From Alteromonadaceae bacterium (GTDB lineage: Bacteria; Pseudomonadota; Gammaproteobacteria; Pseudomonadales; Cellvibrionaceae), in NCBI GenBank assembly GCA_002746115.1, contig NVXL01000218.1, positions 1-33,445 on the forward strand: 33,445 nucleotides of DNA, written 5' to 3'. The position numbers were made by a program, and so were the translations under genes. The notes beneath the pieces were generated by a model. It ran no database searches. It was not told where the DNA came from and saw nothing but the letters and a program-made list of their open reading frames with translations. Shown in pieces: positions 17,369 through 25,757 of the stretch; position 1 is the stretch's first letter; each line of letters begins with the position of its first letter.

Positions 17369-18598
17369 GTGTTAATTAATACCCTAAGAGATAAAAAAGT
17401 GTTTCAAGAGATAAAAAAATTCCCGAAAAATATTTGGATTATTTATGCCGTGCAGCCCTTGGTGCAGTCTATTGCGCCTGTCTTGGTGTTTGTTGGTGGA
17501 TTGTTGGGCGCAGTTATGGCGCCAGACCCAAGTTGGGCGACTTTGCCTATTGCCGTTATGATTGTCGCGACCGCGTTATCGACGATTCCCGCAGTATTGG
17601 CGCAAAAAAAGTTCGGGCGCAAAAGAGCTTGCATGCTCGGTATGAGCTTTGCTTTGATTGCGACACTTGTATTAACGGGCGCAACTTTTTTTGGGAAATT
17701 TAGTTTGCTCTTATTGGGGGCAAGCTGTATTGGCGTCTCTCAGGCATTTATGCTGCAGTTACGCTTTGCCATTATTGAGAGCTTGGACTCACCCAATAAA
17801 GCCCCTATCGCTTTATCTTTTTTAATGCTGGCAGGTCTTTTAGGGGCTGTAGGTGGGCCGGAGATTGCGCTCTCGACTAAAGACTTAATCGCTTCTGAGC
17901 ACGGTTTTGTGGCTTCATTTCTGGTGCTTGGCTTAATGTGTCTGACGGGGATGCTGATATTCGGTTTTTATAAGGAGTGTGACAATGCTAATACGGATAA
18001 TCATGGAGATACGCGCAGTGTGCTCGATTTTTTTAAGCAGCCCGCTTTTGTTTTGGCCGTCATTGCGAGTGGCGTCGGTTTTGCCGTAATGAGTTATGTG
18101 ATGACAGCAACGCCAATCAGTATGCATGATATGCACGGCCATAGTTTGCGTGATACCAAGTGGGTGATTCAAAGCCATCTAATTGCTATGCTTTTACCTT
18201 CTTTGCTTACGGGGGCTTTAATGCAACGCTTTGGCAGTATGCCCTTTTTAATCGCAGGTACTTTTGCTTATTCTATGGTGATAGTGTTAGCACTAATGGG
18301 GCACAGTTTAATGCAATACTGGTGGATGATGGTGGTCTTGGGGCTTGGGTGGAATTTTCTATTTTTATCCGGCACTGCGATACTGCCGACTACCTATCAC
18401 GCGCATGAGCGCTTTAAAGCACAGGGGATAAATGACTTCGTTGTGTTCTCTTTACAAGCATTGGCGTCGCTATCTGCGGGTTTGGTGTTGTTTACGCAAG
18501 GCTGGGATTGGCTAATATATAGTTGTATCCCCGTGGTGGTGATAATGTCCTTGGTAGTGCTGTGGTATGGGGCTCAAGGTCGGCAGAGCATCTCTTAG
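17369..18598 (+). CDS. Major facilitator superfamily transporter
   Basis: A polytopic membrane protein of about 409 residues with some twelve hydrophobic helices and the cytoplasmic loop 2-3 basic motif KKFGRKRACMLG (about 80-91), matching the MFS signature G-x-x-x-D-R/K-x-G-R-R/K. The hydrophilic central loop (about 207-220) splits two six-helix halves. Substrate is unknown; drug or metabolite efflux is as likely as uptake. The longest frame begins at a GTG at 17369 without a good ribosome site. A GTG at 17399, preceded by AAGAG at suitable spacing, is a credible alternative that drops ten residues. It starts 81 bp after the second hybrid kinase on the same strand. Confidence 0.85.
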   Translation: MLINTLRDKKVFQEIKKFPKNIWIIYAVQPLVQSIAPVLVFVGGLLGAVMAPDPSWATLPIAVMIVATALSTIPAVLAQKKFGRKRACMLGMSFALIATLVLTGATFFGKFSLLLLGASCIGVSQAFMLQLRFAIIESLDSPNKAPIALSFLMLAGLLGAVGGPEIALSTKDLIASEHGFVASFLVLGLMCLTGMLIFGFYKECDNANTDNHGDTRSVLDFFKQPAFVLAVIASGVGFAVMSYVMTATPISMHDMHGHSLRDTKWVIQSHLIAMLLPSLLTGALMQRFGSMPFLIAGTFAYSMVIVLALMGHSLMQYWWMMVVLGLGWNFLFLSGTAILPTTYHAHERFKAQGINDFVVFSLQALASLSAGLVLFTQGWDWLIYSCIPVVVIMSLVVLWYGAQGRQSIS

Positions 18599-18731
18599 CT
18601 TCGCATGCTTTCTATAGCCAAAATATGGATAATACGCTAAAGAATATTGAATTTCTGCCGACGTTATTAGGGCAAGATCCATGGCAATTAAATGCTTATA
18701 GCTAATTTAGATTAAAAGAGGAGTTTGTCAT

Positions 18732-18926
18732 ATGCAAATTGGTCCTACGGGTGGCGGTGGGGAGTCTTTTGCTGCAAATAAGGCTAGTCACAATGCTGAG
18801 GCAGATAAAGCGGCTGCAGCGGCAGCGGTTCCTGCCAGTGGGCAGCAAGCTGCAGCTAAAACTGAGACTGAAAGACCGGTTGATTCATCTAGTCCGGTTG
18901 GTCAAAACGTTAACGTCCACGCATAG
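18732..18926 (+). CDS. Small Gly/Ala/Gln-rich protein of unknown function
   Basis: A 64-residue, apparently disordered protein (MQIGPTGGGGESFAAN..., a run of Ala at about 27-32, then PASGQQAAAK). It has no hydrophobic segment and no recognised family. It is called because a strong GAGGAG ribosome-binding sequence (18718-18723) lies 8 bases before the ATG. It follows the MFS gene by 133 bp on the same strand. Confidence 0.55.
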   Translation: MQIGPTGGGGESFAANKASHNAEADKAAAAAAVPASGQQAAAKTETERPVDSSSPVGQNVNVHA

Positions 18927-19043
18927 TTTTAATTTTAAGCGTTATTTGGCAGGTTTACGTTGGCGTGTTGTTTTTAGTGCGTTTGCGTAATACTTGCCTG
19001 ATTGATGTCCTGTTTTCCTGTTCATTCTCTCATCTTCTATTCT

Positions 19044-19880
19044 TCATTTTCTTTTTTGCCGTTCACGCTGATATTTCCCCGGCTTTACGCCATATTCAGG
19101 GTCAAAAACATGCCATTTTAGCGGGCCGGTAAAATGCTCCTGAGGAATCTCATCTAGCGCGCTAAGCTCAAGTGAGGTACTGCCTTGAGTTAGCGGAATT
19201 GCTTGGCAAAGCGGTTTGTTTTCGTCAATTGTCACCCATTCATTGTTATTGGGTATTTGTATGACTACGGCAAACCAGCCGTGCCAGTGATCGCTTTCCA
19301 CTATTGCGTCTAGGCAGTGCCAGCCTGGGTCTGAAATGAAATTGCTGGGGTGCTTTATCATGACAGAGGTTCCCGGCGCTGTTTGTATTACGCCGCCTAG
19401 CCATAACTGTAGATACGCACCTTCGGGTTCTATCATTGCATTGGCGAGTACTTCGTAAAACCCAAAATTGTCTTTGTCGATATAATCGGGCATGCTCTCG
19501 TCTTGCATGCGAGCGCGATACTTTTTTTGCAGCTCGTCACTACGGGAAGGGGAGAGGTCATGAATGATAATATAATTGTTATTTGAGCAGCGTGTATTCG
19601 TACTGGTCTCAGTGTCTATTTCATTTTGTGCATGTAGCGCAATTTCGTGTTGTTTTTGTTCGCCGTCTTCAGTTTGGTAGCGTAATAATAAGCTTTGACT
19701 GGTGAGTTTAGCTTGCATTGTCAGTGGCGGAAAAAATAGCATGCCTTCGCGACATGCGGCGTTCACAGGCATGCAGTATTGGCGTGCACGCTTAGGGACA
19801 GCTGGGGTGTATTTTTTTGCCAGTACCGGAGCTTGGCAATAGGGGTAAATATGATAAAAATTTAAAGCCTGATTATGCAT
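19044..19880 (-). CDS. DUF6065-like protein
   Basis: A 278-residue soluble protein with no signal peptide. The order of its motifs resembles the DUF6065 family: AVPKRARQYCMPVNAA followed by a FFPPLTM-type strand near the N terminus (compare R-x-x-P-L-N-x-A-x-x-G-W-E in the family), GWHCLDAIVESDHWHGWFAV around residue 185, then WVTIDENKPLCQAIPL. The C terminus is strongly basic. The family has no settled function and is sometimes found near sugar or natural-product genes. Assignment is by remembered motif pattern only. The start at 19880 overlaps the end of a repetitive leader. Confidence 0.65.
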   Translation of the reverse strand: MHNQALNFYHIYPYCQAPVLAKKYTPAVPKRARQYCMPVNAACREGMLFFPPLTMQAKLTSQSLLLRYQTEDGEQKQHEIALHAQNEIDTETSTNTRCSNNNYIIIHDLSPSRSDELQKKYRARMQDESMPDYIDKDNFGFYEVLANAMIEPEGAYLQLWLGGVIQTAPGTSVMIKHPSNFISDPGWHCLDAIVESDHWHGWFAVVIQIPNNNEWVTIDENKPLCQAIPLTQGSTSLELSALDEIPQEHFTGPLKWHVFDPEYGVKPGKYQRERQKRK

Positions 19881-19882
19881 TT

Positions 19883-19924
19883 ATTAGCCCTGTCATTAGC
19901 CCTGTCATTAGCCCTGTCATTAGC
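19883..19924 (-). repeat. 12-bp tandem repeat in the leader of the DUF6065-like gene
   Basis: Three and a half perfect copies of ATTAGCCCTGTC (plus strand) lie 2 bases before the start codon. Read on the minus strand each copy contains CTAATGACAGGG, with an ATG and a Shine-Dalgarno-like AGGG. They are in phase and encode a leader of repeating Met-Thr-Gly-Leu that ends Ile-Asn-Ala at a TAA overlapping the gene start (ATGCATAA). Confidence 0.85.
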
Positions 19925-19954
19925 TTTAGCGTTAAGCTGTATTAGACCTTGAGT

Positions 19955-20452
19955 TTATTTTGCACTGGTTGCTTTTTTAGCAAAATTACCCAAAGCCATA
20001 CTGATTTTTTCTAAGACTTTTGAGCAGCCTGTAATGGCATGACGATCGGCGAGGTACATGGGGTCGTTGTAAGACAGCCATACCGTACCTTTGTCGTCCT
20101 TCCAGATAAGTGCTTTTTGTGGCAGGTCAATTGCAATTGTTTGTTCGCACTGCATTAAGCGCGTACCTACCTTGGGGTTGCCAAAGAGGATGACCTGAGT
20201 TGGGTTTAAATCGAGACCCACTTTTTTGGCATTTTCGGCGTGATCAATACGAGAAAAAACCGTCATGCCTTTGCTTTTTAACACTGACTCTAAACGATCG
20301 GCTGTCGTGGCGACATTGTGGGCGCTTTTAATTGCGACTAAACCATTATGGTTTGATGATTTGCCAGCAATTTTACTCGGAGCGCCAGCATGGCAAGCGC
20401 TTATGAATAATAGGGTGCTGAATGCGAAGAGGAGCTTGTTATATAAAAGCAT
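19955..20452 (-). CDS. DUF302-family lipoprotein
   Basis: The 165-residue product has a lipoprotein signal (ISAC lipobox, Cys20) and a DUF302 domain: NGLVAIKSAHNVATTADRLE, KGMTVFSRIDHAENAKKVG, a PTQVILFGNPKVGTRLMQ segment, IAIDLPQKALIWKDDKG and WLSYNDP. DUF302 proteins are small dimeric folds of unclear role, often periplasmic. The C terminus carries a short Lys/Ala-rich tail. Downstream on the same strand is the DUF6065-like gene (74-bp gap with the repeat); upstream is the acylase remnant. Confidence 0.88.
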   Translation of the reverse strand: MLLYNKLLFAFSTLLFISACHAGAPSKIAGKSSNHNGLVAIKSAHNVATTADRLESVLKSKGMTVFSRIDHAENAKKVGLDLNPTQVILFGNPKVGTRLMQCEQTIAIDLPQKALIWKDDKGTVWLSYNDPMYLADRHAITGCSKVLEKISMALGNFAKKATSAK

Positions 20453-20477
20453 GAGAATTATTTATCCTGAGTAGTGG

Positions 20478-21821
20478 TTAATTATGAGGTGATGTTGACG
20501 GTGATAATGTTAATACCCATTGGGCATCCCCAGGTAAAAATGCACTGGGTTGCGCGGCGACCCAATCGTCGTGTCCCTCGCCATAATAAGGTGTGAGAGG
20601 GTGACTTGATTGTCCGCCGGGCATATGGAAAATACCCTCTTGCTCATTTCCTGGAGAAACTATCATACGTTGGGAAACGCCAAAAGCCTTTTGCTGTTTA
20701 AGCGGCATAAAGTTATCTCCCGCTTGTGGTATTTGCGGCATATCAATTAACCTGCTTAGTAGAGGCACCGCTTTGCTTAGCGGGTGGTCACCGTTAAATA
20801 CATTTTCCCGCCCCCCAGTTAGTGACAAATTCTTGGATTTCGGCAATGTCAGCGGTGTTGTGTGTGGACGGCCTCTCTCGTAGTCTCTCAACTAGTTCCT
20901 CCAATAGCTTTTGTTGCCAACGGTCCATATGCGCCTCTGTTGGTGGTGAACTTGGCGAGGATGCTCTTCGAAGGGCACATAGCCTGACCATTTGTGACTG
21001 CCATCTGACCAGTCACTGGGTAAGCTACCATCAAAGCCTTCGCGCTTGGGTAGCGAGCTTAACTGAGATAATAGCTGTGTTAACTTTGTATGTGGCAGGC
21101 TCAGCTCGCTGGCTGTCTCTTGAGCATCGATTGGTGCATCCCATTGGCCGTAGCTGGGTTTTAAAAAATGATACCAATCTGATGGCAGTATATCTTTCAT
21201 TGCACCGAGTGAGCGCTCTAAACCTGCGGCTTCGTCTTGGAGGTCTAAAGTCATTGCGGCTGTTACCAATAGGGTCTCTTCTGGTTTCCAGGGGCTGATC
21301 TCACCTGCCCCCAAAAGCAGGTATTCAAAAGGGCGTTTTTTGAGTTGTTGTATGCCACTATTAACGCCGTTGGCGTAGGCTTGAAGTAGGGCTTTGTCAC
21401 TTTGCTTGAGTGCTGCGAAATTCTGCTCGGATCGCCAGCGAAAACGATGGCGACGGATACGTGTATCATAGTTTATTGCCTTGGAGCCGAGTAGCTCTGC
21501 AAGTTCCCCGGCGGCGCTGCGGCGATATAGATCCATTTGAAACATGCGTTCTTGGGCGTGCAGAAAGCCTAATGCAAAAGAGATGTCTATGCGCGATTGT
21601 GCTCGAACAGTTGGGATGCCTTGAATATCACGCTCGATCTTAACGGCGCCTTGTAAGCCCGGGAGTTCAATGCTGCCCTCTAGCAGAGGGTGACTATCCA
21701 CTAGTGTTTTGTAGGCCCAAGCCGCTGCTAACAGGCCTGTTAGTAGGGCGATTAATATGAAGACGCTTATTGCAGTGCTTATCCCGCTGCGGGCTTTGGT
21801 GTTAGCGCTTGGTATTGGCAT
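20478..21821 (-). pseudogene. Penicillin acylase family gene, broken by internal deletion and frameshifts
   Basis: From the ATG at 21821 the frame encodes a membrane anchor (about 17-40) and a recognisable alpha-subunit start (VKIERDIQGIPTVRAQS, ALGFLHAQERMFQMDLYRR, then AAGELAELLG) to about residue 240. It then passes abruptly into a segment resembling late beta-subunit sequence (DGSHKWSGYVPFEEHP) and stops at 20892 after a frameshift. A second frame resumes with EELVERLRERPSTHNTADIA...VTNWG, and a third with NGDHPLSKAVPLLSRLIDMP, GVSQRMIVSPGNEQEGIFHM and PGGQSSHPLTPYY, the family C terminus. Intact members have about 750-820 residues; about 430 codons remain. The autocatalytic N-nucleophile Ser region (typically GSNNW) appears lost, so no active enzyme is expected. 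Confidence 0.83.
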
Positions 21822-22505
21822 AGTTAATTAGCTTGTGCAGTTGTGGTGGTTGCTAAGTTTGTAGCGGCGCTATATTAGCAGGGCATAAGGACTTGAACTT
21901 TGTTGTTGACCACATTTTTACATGGATGCAAGGGGTTTTGTCATCGATTGTAGTGAGCTGGGTCATAGAACCAATGGGGGTAGGACTATATATCTTTCTG
22001 TGCTTGCCTTGCTGTCATGAGTAAATCTATGGGGTATAAAAACACCGTGATTTATACGATGTCGTTTTGGTGGGTTTGTTATTTCTATTATCGATTTTAA
22101 ATAGGTTTTTTTGTACTAAGTTAACTTGTTGTTTTTAAGCATTGTTTTAAGTATTTTTCAATAATTGTTTTAATGTCATATCGTATAGGTATATAGGACT
22201 TATTGTTTAGGTAATAAGTAAAAAATATCTGTGTCGAGTATTTTTACTTGATTTTGTGTTGGTTGATTTAATAATGAAAAATTAATAACATATTCATATG
22301 TAGATATTAACTTAAACGCATATAAGCCGTGTTATATACTAATAATAAAGGTTGTTTCGAGTAATATGGCGGTTTTTAAGGGGTGGTATATAAAGTGCTT
22401 ATATGTCATGTGTTGATTCTTTGTCGCACGTAGTTCATTCAGAGTACGGCAAGAAATTGTTATTATATCTACGGTCTTCTTTAATGGAGTCTATTTGAGG
22501 TTAAT
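21822..22505. other. AT-rich non-coding region (684 bp) before the first PEP-CTERM gene
   Basis: No credible gene is seen. The stretch is clearly richer in A and T than its neighbours, particularly 22080-22340, and lies between the acylase remnant and the first PEP-CTERM gene. A sigma-54-like element is near its right end. The left part should hold the original acylase promoter. Confidence 0.5.
22384..22399 (+). promoter_or_regulatory. Possible sigma-54 (-24/-12) promoter of the first PEP-CTERM gene
   Basis: TGGTATATAAAGTGCT keeps the invariant GG and GC dinucleotides with the obligatory 10-base spacing and departs from TGGCAC-N5-TTGCA at a few positions. The GC lies about 108 bp before the ATG, close to the spacing of the stronger element before the paralogue. 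Confidence 0.4.
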
Positions 22506-23243
22506 ATGAATTTTTGTACAAAAACTCTTGTTGTGGGTCTCGTGTTACTCTTTGTTCCGTCACCGTCGTTTGCTGCCAATGTAACATTTGATTTCTTGGA
22601 AAATGATGGTGTGGTTGGTATTTATCAATATGAGCGTAATTATGAAGAAGACGGTCTTGGGGTAAACATTACTGGTTGGACGACTAGTGAATTAGCCGGC
22701 GGTGCGATTAGTCCAACTTTAATCGGTCAGGAAGAGGTCGGCCAGCTCCCTGGCCGTGGCTTAGGGGTTGGGCGCGCGCCAAGCTTTGAAGTTGATAATT
22801 ACATGTCTAAGTTTGACATGTTACTGTTCGCGTTTGATGACGCACTGGTGTCATTGCAGTCAGTTTCTCTCGGTGTAGTCCGCCACGATAGTGACTTGAC
22901 GATTATGTCGTATCAAGGAGGTGGCTTTGCTTCCTTTGGGGATACCTTTGCCGGTAATACTTGGGAAGACCTACTTGGTATGGGCTGGGCTGCAAATGGG
23001 GACTACGCGGATGTCAGCTTAGGCGGTACTGACGTGAATTCTCAGCAACAGCGCTCAAGCTATTGGTTAGTCGGTGCTTTTAACGAGAATATACTTGGTA
23101 ATAATGTTTTAAGCACTGGTGATGATTATGTCAAAGTGGCTTCTATTTCTGTGGAAACGCCTCTCCCAGCCAGTTTCTTAATGTTTGCGAGCGGCATGTT
23201 GTTTTTTACTCGCTCACGCCGTAAGGCTAAACAGCGTAAGTAA
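22506..23243 (+). CDS. PEP-CTERM-type secreted protein, copy 1
   Basis: The 245-residue product has a signal peptide (cleavage likely after SFA, about residue 23), a single beta-rich domain, and a C-terminal sorting tail of about 27 residues. The tail is a PLPAS motif, a hydrophobic helix (FLMFASGMLFF) and a basic end (RSRRKAKQRK). This tripartite tail is the PEP-CTERM/VPLPA signal processed by exosortase, so the protein is probably released to or anchored in the outer surface or extracellular matrix. A GAGG ribosome site lies 5 bases before the ATG. It is closely similar along its length to the gene at 23851. No exosortase gene is in the window. Confidence 0.85.
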   Translation: MNFCTKTLVVGLVLLFVPSPSFAANVTFDFLENDGVVGIYQYERNYEEDGLGVNITGWTTSELAGGAISPTLIGQEEVGQLPGRGLGVGRAPSFEVDNYMSKFDMLLFAFDDALVSLQSVSLGVVRHDSDLTIMSYQGGGFASFGDTFAGNTWEDLLGMGWAANGDYADVSLGGTDVNSQQQRSSYWLVGAFNENILGNNVLSTGDDYVKVASISVETPLPASFLMFASGMLFFTRSRRKAKQRK

Positions 23244-23850
23244 ATTTATCTGTAGTGTGCGTGTGTATTTATCAGTTATCAATTGGTGGCTGCACCCGCA
23301 CTTAATTAAGGTCGTTCTGACCTGTTTTATTTTGAATCCCTGTCTTAAGCATACTTACATGGAATGTCAGGCTCCCTGTATCCCCGTATCTCTTTATAGA
23401 ATGAGCGGCTTTGGAATTTAAATCCAAATACTGTCAATTATTTAAGCGTTACCGCTAACTTCTGTCGATGCTATTTACAGGGTGTAAAGCTCAAAATCTT
23501 TCCCATTTCCGACAATAATCCCCTTGAATCGATATCGTGGCGCAAAAAGCATCATTTTAGGTGGTTGGTGTCACGAGTTTGTCGAAGGTCTTTACTATTC
23601 AATCTCATGCTAGTTAATCGGATATGCCGACTATATAGTTATAAGTCTTTACAGGTAAGGCATAGGCTTAGTTGCGTTTGAAAAAAATACTATCTGGTTG
23701 AATAGTGATCGCAAAAAGGTGAGGGTGGTGCTTTTGGCGCGTAAATTGCTATTCGAGGCGTGTATTACATCTTTTTGTCGTGTAATTCGTTTTTTGGGAC
23801 TCAAATGATTTGAGTGTTTCCCCCTGTTAATGAAGGTTTCGAGAACTGTT
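23244..23850. other. Non-coding spacer (607 bp) between the PEP-CTERM paralogues
   Basis: No gene is supported. It contains a sigma-54-type promoter at 23735 and, about 105 bp before it, a short inverted repeat TCGG-N5-CCGA (23618-23630) that could be an activator site. There is no clear terminator for copy 1. Confidence 0.45.
23735..23750 (+). promoter_or_regulatory. Sigma-54 (-24/-12) promoter of the second PEP-CTERM gene
   Basis: TGGCGCGTAAATTGCT matches TGGCAC-N5-TTGCW at all but one conserved position, with GG at 23736-23737 and GC at 23748-23749 correctly spaced. It is about 100 bp upstream of the ATG at 23851. PEP-CTERM genes in several proteobacteria are known to be controlled by the PrsK/PrsR system, in which PrsR is a sigma-54 activator, which fits. 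Confidence 0.65.
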
Positions 23851-24594
23851 ATGAAAGTATTAAGTAAATCACTTGCCATCGTTGGTGCCACCGTCTTTTG
23901 CGCTCTCCCGGCTTATTCGGCTACTACAACCTTTGACTTCTTGGAAAATGATGGCGTGCCTGGCCTATATCAACAGGAGCGGGAATACGAAGTTGATGGT
24001 TTAGGGGTAACAATAAGCGGTTGGACGACTAATGAATCTGCTGGCGGCACTATAGGTTCTGCTTTGATTGGGCAGGACGAGGTTGGGCAGTTGACTGGGC
24101 GCGGATTGGGTGTTGGCCGAGCTCCAAGTTTTGAAGTGGATAACTCTCAAGATAAGTTTGATATGTTGTTATTTGATTTTGAAGATAGCCCAGTAGCATT
24201 AACTTCGATTTCATTAGGTGCGATTCGTCACGACAGTGATATGACGATCCTGTCCTATCAGGGGGATGACTTTGACTCTTTCTCAGGTAGTTTTGCAGGA
24301 AGTAGCTGGGAAGACTTATTGGATATGGGTTGGGTCGCTAATGGTGACTATGCCGACGTAAGTTTGGATGGCACTGATATTAATTCACAGCAAGCACGTT
24401 CACGTTACTGGCTGGTGGGTGCATACAATGGCAATATCTTAGGGGGTTCATTGAGTGCTGGGGATGATTTCGTTAAAGTAGCGACTATCACCGTTGAAAC
24501 ACCGCTACCTGCGGCTTTTGTTTTATTTGCTAGTGGCCTACTTTTGTTGTCTCGCTCACGCCGTGTTGCTGCACGGGGTAAAAAGACAGTTTAA
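23851..24594 (+). CDS. PEP-CTERM-type secreted protein, copy 2
   Basis: A tandem paralogue of the preceding gene, about 247 residues from the chosen start. It has a signal peptide ending in PAYSA, the same conserved core (TTFDFLENDGVPGLY, GRGLGVGRAPSFEVDN, RHDSDMTILSYQGD, NGDYADVSLDGTD) and the sorting tail PLPAAFVLFASGLLLLSRSRR. It should follow the same exosortase-dependent export route. An upstream in-frame ATG at 23830 would add seven residues, but the ATG at 23851 gives a better signal peptide and has a GAGA sequence nearby. The domain itself is not recognised. Differences from copy 1 are spread evenly, suggesting an old duplication under selection. Confidence 0.86.
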   Translation: MKVLSKSLAIVGATVFCALPAYSATTTFDFLENDGVPGLYQQEREYEVDGLGVTISGWTTNESAGGTIGSALIGQDEVGQLTGRGLGVGRAPSFEVDNSQDKFDMLLFDFEDSPVALTSISLGAIRHDSDMTILSYQGDDFDSFSGSFAGSSWEDLLDMGWVANGDYADVSLDGTDINSQQARSRYWLVGAYNGNILGGSLSAGDDFVKVATITVETPLPAAFVLFASGLLLLSRSRRVAARGKKTV

Positions 24595-24602
24595 AACTGA
24601 GT

Positions 24603-24661
24603 TTAAGTTAGGTTTAAAGCTAGATCTAACTTAAGTCTATCTAGCTAGCTCGTCTTTTTTT
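24603..24661 (+). terminator. Probable rho-independent terminator after the second PEP-CTERM gene
   Basis: Arms TTAAGTTAG (24603-24611) and CTAACTTAA (24626-24634) form a 9-bp stem, and a run of T follows at 24654-24661. The 20-base gap between stem and T-run is long, so the call is moderate; a second CTAGCTAG element lies between. Confidence 0.45.
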
Positions 24662-24747
24662 ATCGTGTTTTTATCGCGTTTTTCTAGAATTCAGGTGTTA
24701 TAAAGTCACAAACTAAGCCAGAATATTGTCATTACATGTGACTAACA

Positions 24748-25731
24748 ATGGGCCTAGCTATGACCAACCTTCCGATCAACCGTATTCTTCCCGATGCCAG
24801 CCAACTCGTTTTTGGCTGTATGAGCCTTGGTGGCGACTGGGGAGCCAGCACTTCTAGCGCTCAAGATCTCAAACATGCGCATGCGGCCATTGATGCCGCT
24901 TTGGCTGTGGGTATCAACTTCTTTGACCATGCGGATATCTACTGCCGTGGCAAAGCCGAGTCGGTGTTTGGCGAGGTACTAAAGCTGCGCCCTGAGTTAC
25001 GTGATGAAATCTATTTACAGTCTAAATGTGGTATCAAGTTTGAGGATGAGCAGGGGCCACAGCGTTACGACTTCAGTCGCCAGTGGATTTGCGATTCGGT
25101 CGAAGGCTCTTTAACGCGTTTGGGTGTAGAGCAGTTAGATATCCTAGAGCTACATCGCCCCGACCCCTTAATGAATCCCGAAGAAGTTGCTGAAGCTTTT
25201 ACTGCCTTGAAAGCGGCTGGAAAGGTAAAGTACTTTGGTGTTTCAAACATGTCGGGTACGCAAATGCAGTTTTTGCAGTCTTACCTACCTTACCCCCTAG
25301 TCAGCAACCAGTTAGAAATGAGTTTGCAGCGCCATAGTTTTGTCGACGAAGGTGTTTTTGCCGTCAACCCCGACGGGGCAAATATCAACTTTGCCGCTGG
25401 CACACTTGAGTACTGCGGGCAAAACGATGTCCAAATCCAATCATGGGGCAGCTTGGCCCAGGGTTTGTATACCGGTAAAGATATTAGCGACCAGCCAATT
25501 TATGTGCGCCAAACCGCCGATAAAGTCGCGGCGCTTGCCGGGGAATTTGGCGTGAGCGCTGAGGCAATTGTCCTTGCGTGGTTGTTGCGCCATCCTGCAA
25601 ATATTCAGCCTGTGATTGGCACGGCTAACCCAGAGCGTATAACGGCATGCGGGCAAGCGGGTAAGGTGGAGTTAAGTCGCGAGCAGTGGTATAGCTTGTA
25701 TGTGAGTGCTCGTGGGGAGCCGTTACCTTAA
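24748..25731 (+). CDS. Aldo/keto reductase, YdhF-like
   Basis: The 327-residue product is an NADPH-dependent aldo/keto reductase of the YdhF-like group. It has the N-terminal LVFGCMSLGGDW motif, the catalytic tetrad Asp60 and Tyr65 (FFDHADIY), Lys93 (SKCG) and His136 (LELHRPD), then KVKYFGVSNMS, SNQLEMSL and the cofactor region PVIGTANPERI. It reduces carbonyl compounds in the cytoplasm; the substrate is unknown. The start may be the ATG at 24748 or 24760; neither has a strong ribosome site. It converges on fliE, and its stop codon lies in a perfect palindrome. Confidence 0.92.
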   Translation: MGLAMTNLPINRILPDASQLVFGCMSLGGDWGASTSSAQDLKHAHAAIDAALAVGINFFDHADIYCRGKAESVFGEVLKLRPELRDEIYLQSKCGIKFEDEQGPQRYDFSRQWICDSVEGSLTRLGVEQLDILELHRPDPLMNPEEVAEAFTALKAAGKVKYFGVSNMSGTQMQFLQSYLPYPLVSNQLEMSLQRHSFVDEGVFAVNPDGANINFAAGTLEYCGQNDVQIQSWGSLAQGLYTGKDISDQPIYVRQTADKVAALAGEFGVSAEAIVLAWLLRHPANIQPVIGTANPERITACGQAGKVELSREQWYSLYVSARGEPLP

Positions 25732-25751
25732 ACCTAAGGCCTTAGGTTTAA
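25728..25751. terminator. Perfect 24-bp palindrome at the 3' end of the aldo/keto reductase gene
   Basis: TTAAACCTAAGG followed directly by CCTTAGGTTTAA is perfectly self-complementary and includes the reductase stop codon. Placed between convergent genes, it may act as a bidirectional terminator or a protein-binding site. It has no loop and no strong T-tract. Confidence 0.6.
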
Positions 25752-25757
25752 GAGCTT

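Noticed and set aside
20822-21298. Forward 158-codon frame opposite the acylase remnant
   Set aside because: It is the complement of recognisable penicillin acylase sequence and has no ribosome site.
3216-25751. Shared TAGGTTTA near both boundaries of the interrupting block as possible insertion repeats
   Set aside because: Only 8 bases in AT-rich sequence, at unequal distances from the flagellar genes; chance occurrence is likely.
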